From: Gracilariopsis chorda
Taxonomy: Eukaryota; Rhodophyta; Florideophyceae; Gracilariales; Gracilariaceae
Reading direction: 5' to 3'
Assembly: GCA_003194525.1 (NCBI GenBank)
Contig: NBIV01000063.1
Location: 241,753-305,752, forward strand
DNA: 64,000 nt
Positions 63,901 to 64,000 of this stretch are shown here, one piece after another; the first letter of the stretch is position 1, and the number at the start of each line of letters is the position of its first letter. The translations under genes and the position numbers were made by a program. The notes under the pieces were generated by a model, which worked only from the letters and a program-made list of their open reading frames with translations, did not search any database and had not been told where the DNA came from.

Positions 63901-64000
63901 GCATATCCTTCCTTTTACAGAGTAGACCAGCCCAACTGTGTGGCGTTAAAGTGTCCAGAGTAAAATGCAAGAGGGCTATGTCGCTGATGTTTTTGTTTCT

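Overview
This is a repeat-dominated stretch of a eukaryotic nuclear genome. Most of the 64 kb is transposable-element sequence: Helitrons, Ty3/gypsy chromoviruses and a Ty1/copia element. Two copies of an intronless gene for a secreted animal-type haem peroxidase lie near the ends. No rRNA, tRNA, CRISPR array or bacterial operon structure is visible. Intronless host genes embedded in copia, gypsy and Helitron sequence, plus an animal-type haem peroxidase, fit a red alga such as a florideophyte. That host is my inference and not something the sequence proves.

Layout. 721-4380 and 52207-55846 are two direct copies of a segmental duplication carrying the peroxidase gene on the minus strand. Copy 1 has an intact 589-codon frame. 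Copy 2 has a one-base deletion in the linker after the signal peptide. 7112 to about 12000 is a decayed Helitron (minus). 13159-20643 is a 7.5-kb Helitron composite (minus) with definable termini (5'-TC, 3' hairpin plus CTTG, inserted at A^T) and a nonsense-riddled Rep-helicase frame. 20795-21475 is a gypsy integrase/chromodomain relic.

22474 to about 40655 is a nest. An old plus-strand gypsy element has its 5' LTR at 22474-23091 and its 3' LTR at 37820-40655. Inside it sit a younger minus-strand chromovirus (29800-35184) and, within the 3' LTR, a 2.2-kb internally deleted copy (37978-40219) of the 13-20 kb Helitron. 41431-46579 is a copia element (minus). 46580-52206 has no recognisable gene. 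56640-56912 is a solo copia LTR. 57058-58746 is a gypsy RNase H/integrase fragment. 58905-60750 holds two minus-strand reading frames: one intact 317-codon frame that looks like a chromodomain followed by a papain-fold cysteine protease, and one broken frame. 62130-63900 is another decayed chromovirus (minus).

Most informative points. (1) Helitron termini are supported by two independent empty-site reconstructions inside the window. (2) Two Helitron 5' units abut without a gap and appear to have moved together. (3) The younger chromovirus is flanked by an identical 273-bp direct duplication although its LTRs differ at seven positions. (4) That chromovirus has a canonical A AAA AAC -1 slippery site at the gag stop, and both LTR families show complementarity to initiator tRNA-Met, in different ways. 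(5) The intact chromodomain-plus-protease-like gene has no family I recognise with confidence.
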